Shown here: positions 60,872 through 64,000 of the stretch, in pieces
How the letters are laid out: each line of letters begins with the position of its first letter
Numbering within the stretch: position 1 is the first letter of the stretch
Origin: Paramuribaculum sp.
GTDB taxonomy: Bacteria; Bacteroidota; Bacteroidia; Bacteroidales; Muribaculaceae
Direction of reading: 5' to 3'
Assembly: GCA_022511125.1 (NCBI GenBank)
Contig: JAFLSD010000012.1
Location: forward strand, 24,229-88,228
Length of the DNA stretch: 64,000 nt
Program-made: the position numbers and the translations under genes
The notes under the pieces: generated by a model
The model's input: the letters and a program-made list of their open reading frames with translations, nothing else
Told to the model about the DNA's origin: nothing
Databases searched by the model: none

Positions 60872-63586
60872 ATGAAAAGAGTTTACACGTTCGGAGACGG
60901 CAAAGCGGAAGGCGATGCCTCTATGCGTAACCTCCTCGGAGGTAAAGGCGCCAATCTCGCCGAAATGAATTTGCTCGGTATGCCCGTTCCTCCGGGTTTC
61001 ACCATCACTACTGAAGTTTGTACCGAATACACTCAGTATGGCAAGGACGAAGTCGTTAAACGTATTTCTGCCGATGTCAAAAAGGCTATCGAACACGTTG
61101 AAGGCCTCACTGGAAGAAAATTCGACGATCCTTCGAATCCTCTGCTTGTATCGGTTCGTTCAGGAGCTCGCGCTTCGATGCCCGGTATGATGGACACTGT
61201 CCTCAACCTCGGTATGAACGACGCTACCGTAGAACAGCTCGCAGTTAAGAGCGGAAACCCGCGTTTCGCATGGGACAGCTACCGTCGTTTCGTGCAGATG
61301 TACGGTGACGTTGTGCTCGGAATGAAACCGAAGAGCAAAAACGACATCGATCCTTTCGAGGAAATCATGGAGAAAGTCAAAGAACAGAAAGGGGTGAAAC
61401 TCGACACGGAGCTCGATGTTGAAGACCTCAAAAACCTCGTTAAACTCTTCAAAGCCGCTGTTAAGGATTTCACTGGCAAAGACTTCCCCGAAAGTGCCTG
61501 GGAACAGCTCTGGGGAGGCATCTGCGCTGTATTTGACAGCTGGATGAACGAACGCGCTATTCTGTACCGCCGCATGAACCAGATACCCGAAGAATGGGGT
61601 ACTGCCGTTAACGTACAGGCTATGGTTTATGGTAACATGGGTAATAACTCCGCAACCGGTGTGGCTTTCTCACGCGATGCAGCTACGGGTGAAAACATAT
61701 TCAACGGCGAATATCTTATCAACGCACAGGGTGAAGACGTCGTTGCCGGTATCCGCACACCTCAGCAGATCACAGTTGAAGGTTCGCGCCGCTGGGCCGC
61801 CCTTCAGGGTATCAGCGAAGAAGAACGCGTAAGCAAATATCCTTCGCTCGAAGAATCTATGCCCGTTTGTGCTGCCGAGCTCATCGAGATCGCTCACAAG
61901 CTCGAAGACCACTACAAAGACATGCAGGACATGGAATTCACCATCCAGGACGGCAAACTTTGGATGCTTCAGACACGTAACGGTAAACGTACCGGTGCCG
62001 CTATGGTCAAAATCGCAATGGACTTCCTCCGTGCAGGTGAAATCGACGAAAAGACTGTCCTCATGCGCATGGAGCCTCAGAAACTCGACGAACTCCTCCA
62101 CCCCGTTTTCGACAAAGCCGCTCTCAAACGCGCTGCTGTTGTAGCAAAAGGACTTCCCGCATCTCCGGGAGCTGCTACAGGTCAGATCGTATTCTCGGCT
62201 GAAGATGCAGAAGCATGGGCTGAAAAGAAAAAGAAAGTGGTTCTCGTCCGTATCGAAACTTCACCTGAAGACCTTCGCGGTATGGCTGTAGCTCAAGGTA
62301 TCCTCACAATGCGCGGCGGTATGACATCTCACGCTGCCGTTGTTGCACGCGGTATGGGTAAATGCTGTGTTTCAGGTGCAGGAGAAATAAGAATCGACTA
62401 TAAAGAGAAAACAGTTGAAATGGGAGGCAAAGTCTTCAAAGAAGGCGACTGGATCTCTCTCAACGGTTCAACAGGAGAAGTTTACAACGGTCAGGTTCCG
62501 ACAACAGAACCAGAACTCGGTGGCGACTTCGGAGCTGTTATGAACCTCGCTGCTAAATATACCAAGACTCTCGTACGTACAAATGCCGACTCCCCGCGCG
62601 ATGCTAAGCAGGCTCGTCATTTCGGAGCACAAGGTATCGGTCTTTGCCGCACGGAGCACATGTTCTTTGAAGGCGACAGAATCAAATCAGTTCGTGAAAT
62701 GATTCTTGCTTCCGACGTTGAAGGACGCCGTGTAGCTCTTGCTAAGCTACTCCCGATGCAGCGCGGCGACTTTGAAGGAATTTTTGAAGCAATGGATGGA
62801 TATGGCGTAACAATCCGTCTCCTCGACCCGCCGTTGCACGAATTCGTTCCTCATCAGACTGCTACTCAGAAAGAACTCGCGGCTGAAATGGGATTGACAC
62901 TCGAAGAAGTAAAAGCTAAGGTTGACAGCCTCGAAGAATTCAACCCGATGCTCGGTCACCGCGGTTGCCGTCTCGGTATCACCTATCCGGAAATCACGGA
63001 AATGCAGACTCGTGCTATCATCGAAGCTGCTCTTGCAGTAAAAGCACGCGGTATCGACGTACATCCGGAAATTATGATTCCTCTTGTTGGTTCGCTCAAG
63101 GAAATCCAGAACCAGGCCGACGTGATCCACATCACTGCAGCGAAAGTATTCGAAGAAAAAGGACAGAGCGTGCCTTACAAAGTAGGTACGATGATTGAAG
63201 TGCCTCGCGCTGCCCTTTGTGCAAACGAAATCGCAACTGTTGCTGACTTCTTCTCGTTCGGAACAAACGACTTGACGCAGATGACATTCGGATTCTCGCG
63301 CGACGACGCACCCAAGTTCCTCAAATTCTACAAGGAACACGGTATCATCAAAACCGATCCGTTCGAAGTGCTCGATCAGGAAGGTGTTGGACAGCTCGTT
63401 CGCATGGGAACAGAAAAAGGACGTGCCGTTAAACCCGAACTCAAAGTAGGTATCTGTGGTGAACATGGCGGTGAACCATCTTCTGTTAAGTTCTGCGCTA
63501 AACTTGGCATGAACTATGTAAGCTGCTCGCCTTACCGCGTGCCCATCGCTCGCGTAGCCGCCGCCCAAGCTGCTATCGAAGAATAA
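60872..63586 (+). CDS. ppdK: Pyruvate, phosphate dikinase
   Basis: 904 residues. Makes ATP and pyruvate from AMP, PPi and PEP, or the reverse, in the cytoplasm. N-terminal ATP-grasp part (GDGKAEGDASMRNLLGGKGA, RSGARASMPGMMDTVLNLG); central phosphohistidine GGMTSHAAVVARGMGKCC (His at about 455); C-terminal PEP-binding barrel with GLCRTEHMFF, FGTNDLTQMTFGFSRDD and catalytic Cys in GICGEHGGEP. Codon use is strongly biased, consistent with high expression. A -7 box TAAATTTG lies at 60776-60783, about 90 bp upstream. The 3' end shows a duplicated remnant (see 63700). Confidence 0.97.
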   Translation: MKRVYTFGDGKAEGDASMRNLLGGKGANLAEMNLLGMPVPPGFTITTEVCTEYTQYGKDEVVKRISADVKKAIEHVEGLTGRKFDDPSNPLLVSVRSGARASMPGMMDTVLNLGMNDATVEQLAVKSGNPRFAWDSYRRFVQMYGDVVLGMKPKSKNDIDPFEEIMEKVKEQKGVKLDTELDVEDLKNLVKLFKAAVKDFTGKDFPESAWEQLWGGICAVFDSWMNERAILYRRMNQIPEEWGTAVNVQAMVYGNMGNNSATGVAFSRDAATGENIFNGEYLINAQGEDVVAGIRTPQQITVEGSRRWAALQGISEEERVSKYPSLEESMPVCAAELIEIAHKLEDHYKDMQDMEFTIQDGKLWMLQTRNGKRTGAAMVKIAMDFLRAGEIDEKTVLMRMEPQKLDELLHPVFDKAALKRAAVVAKGLPASPGAATGQIVFSAEDAEAWAEKKKKVVLVRIETSPEDLRGMAVAQGILTMRGGMTSHAAVVARGMGKCCVSGAGEIRIDYKEKTVEMGGKVFKEGDWISLNGSTGEVYNGQVPTTEPELGGDFGAVMNLAAKYTKTLVRTNADSPRDAKQARHFGAQGIGLCRTEHMFFEGDRIKSVREMILASDVEGRRVALAKLLPMQRGDFEGIFEAMDGYGVTIRLLDPPLHEFVPHQTATQKELAAEMGLTLEEVKAKVDSLEEFNPMLGHRGCRLGITYPEITEMQTRAIIEAALAVKARGIDVHPEIMIPLVGSLKEIQNQADVIHITAAKVFEEKGQSVPYKVGTMIEVPRAALCANEIATVADFFSFGTNDLTQMTFGFSRDDAPKFLKFYKEHGIIKTDPFEVLDQEGVGQLVRMGTEKGRAVKPELKVGICGEHGGEPSSVKFCAKLGMNYVSCSPYRVPIARVAAAQAAIEE

Positions 63587-63699
63587 GTTAATCCAAAAGA
63601 TTGATCTCTAAGTCTTTAAGATTAAATATTAAACAAATATTCGCTTACCCTCTGCTTACACGGAAATCGTAAGTGATTGAATATTTGAATAATATTTAA

Positions 63700-63726
63700 G
63701 CCGCCCAGGCAGCTATAGAGGATTAA
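63700..63726 (+). pseudogene. Second copy of the last codons of ppdK
   Basis: GCCGCCCAGGCAGCTATAGA, then GGATTAA, encodes AAQAAIED-stop, matching the true end (63560-63586, AAQAAIEE-stop) at 22 of 27 bases. Four of five differences are synonymous, so it looks like the displaced end of a diverged ppdK rather than a random match. Upstream sequence is unrelated to ppdK. Confidence 0.65.
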
Positions 63727-63849
63727 GCATCCGATATATTAACTCTTTACTTCAGGCTGTAATTCACCGAAATAAAGGTGGTTACAGCCTGAATTGCGCT
63801 TAAGAGGTTCGTTCACTTGACCGCATTAAATGAGCCAAATAATCAGTTT

Positions 63850-63930
63850 TGCTTACCCTCTGCTTACACTAAATATACCTCTGCTTACACCTGCTTACAC
63901 CTGCTTACACCTGCTTACACCTACTTACAC
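63850..63930 (+). repeat. Array of 10-bp direct repeats (CTGCTTACAC) before the integrase
   Basis: Four perfect contiguous copies (63881-63920), a fifth with one change (CTACTTACAC, 63921-63930), and dispersed copies at 63860-63869 and 63652-63661. GCTTACCCT also precedes both dispersed copies. The 10-bp period places every copy on the same face of the helix. Probable binding sites for the adjacent recombinase or its excisionase. Confidence 0.75.
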
Positions 63931-63949
63931 CAAATAAAATCAGAGATAT

Positions 63950-64000
63950 ATGACTTCAATAAAAGCAATTACACGAAAACCGAGAAAAGATGGACTTTTC
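63950..64000 (+). CDS. Tyrosine-type site-specific recombinase, N-terminal fragment
   Basis: Only the first 17 codons are in the window (MTSIKAITRKPRKDGLF). The beta-strand SIKAITRK followed by K.DG.F matches the start of the N-terminal arm-DNA-binding domain of Bacteroidetes tyrosine recombinases of conjugative transposons and genomic islands. The direct repeats just upstream support this. The rest of the gene lies outside the window, so the catalytic domain cannot be checked. Confidence 0.6.
   Translation, partial: MTSIKAITRKPRKDGLF

Larger units (their letters stand above)
63587..63949. other. Integration-like junction downstream of ppdK
   Basis: 363 bp without a gene. In order: an imperfect inverted repeat (63624-63642 with 63679-63697; AAATATTaaaCAAATATTC and GAATATTTGaatAATATTT) around a CTGCTTACAC; the ppdK 3'-end remnant; a hairpin TTCAGGCTGTAA...TTACAGCCTGAA (63751-63793, no U-run); then the decamer array. 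The structure fits an element that has entered at the ppdK 3' end. Confidence 0.6.

Noticed and set aside
62747-63568. 273-codon minus-strand ORF opposite ppdK
   Set aside because: Shadow of the biased codon use of ppdK; Cys/Phe-rich without a fold.

Overview
The window reads as chromosomal DNA of a gut-type Bacteroidales, most likely a Muribaculaceae relative (inference). Signs are the many Bacteroidetes promoters with a TAnnTTTG -7 box and a TTTG box about 19-20 bp upstream, the near absence of Shine-Dalgarno sequences, a giant SprA (type IX secretion), DUF3078 and OmpH-like families, the acyl-ACP thioesterase inside the ilv cluster, and a Bacteroidetes-type recombinase starting at the right edge. 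No plasmid or phage backbone is visible.

Layout. 1-3.4 kb (minus): partial CMP-sialic-acid-type cytidylyltransferase, CaCA antiporter, tRNA-His with encoded CCA, then pyrE, an SRPBCC protein and a Rieske-like lipoprotein. 3.5-8.8 kb: Asn/Gly-rich secreted protein, small outer-membrane barrel with a structured RNA upstream, prmA at the end of a YtxH/holin-like membrane gene cluster, one small membrane protein. 9-22 kb (plus): metH, an ABC-F ATPase, sprA. 22.3-29.3 kb: branched-chain amino acid genes ilvD-ilvB-ilvN, acyl-ACP thioesterase, an intruding GT32 glycosyltransferase, ilvC; a 25-codon ORF is stop-start coupled to ilvD. 29.3-34.6 kb: a short exopolysaccharide set (Wza-like, polymerase-like, Wzc-like without kinase motifs, GT4). 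34.65-38.4 kb: preQ1-I riboswitch with the queuosine-precursor transporter, HAD phosphatase, HU, a 29-residue basic protein, RNase G. 38.4-40.9 kb (minus): three envelope genes including DUF3078. 41-51.3 kb: Ca2+ P-type ATPase, LRR protein, a GntR-controlled ABC exporter operon with a palindromic operator, and a TonB-receptor-like barrel. 51.3-57.9 kb (minus): OmpA-like protein, phosphoglucomutase, a repeat-rich island, a three-gene CsgG-like/OmpH-like periplasmic operon and, upstream of it, about 350 nt of strongly structured candidate RNA. 57.9-64 kb: CvfB-like, CYTH, RlmD/RumA, ppdK, then an integration-like junction with phased 10-bp repeats and the first 17 codons of a recombinase.

Most notable: (1) a promoter-bearing repeat in four copies (near 3.5, 14.65, 41.1 and 57.8 kb) with the GGGCAAC motif always 53-54 bp before the -7 box, preceding an Asn-rich secreted protein, sprA, a Ca2+ ATPase and the CsgG/OmpH cluster; (2) the structured RNA at 57.26-57.61 kb with a 9-bp pseudoknot; (3) the CsgG-like/OmpH fusion operon; (4) the ppdK-int junction. 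All coordinates and base pairings were read by eye; family names rest on recognised motifs, not on searches.
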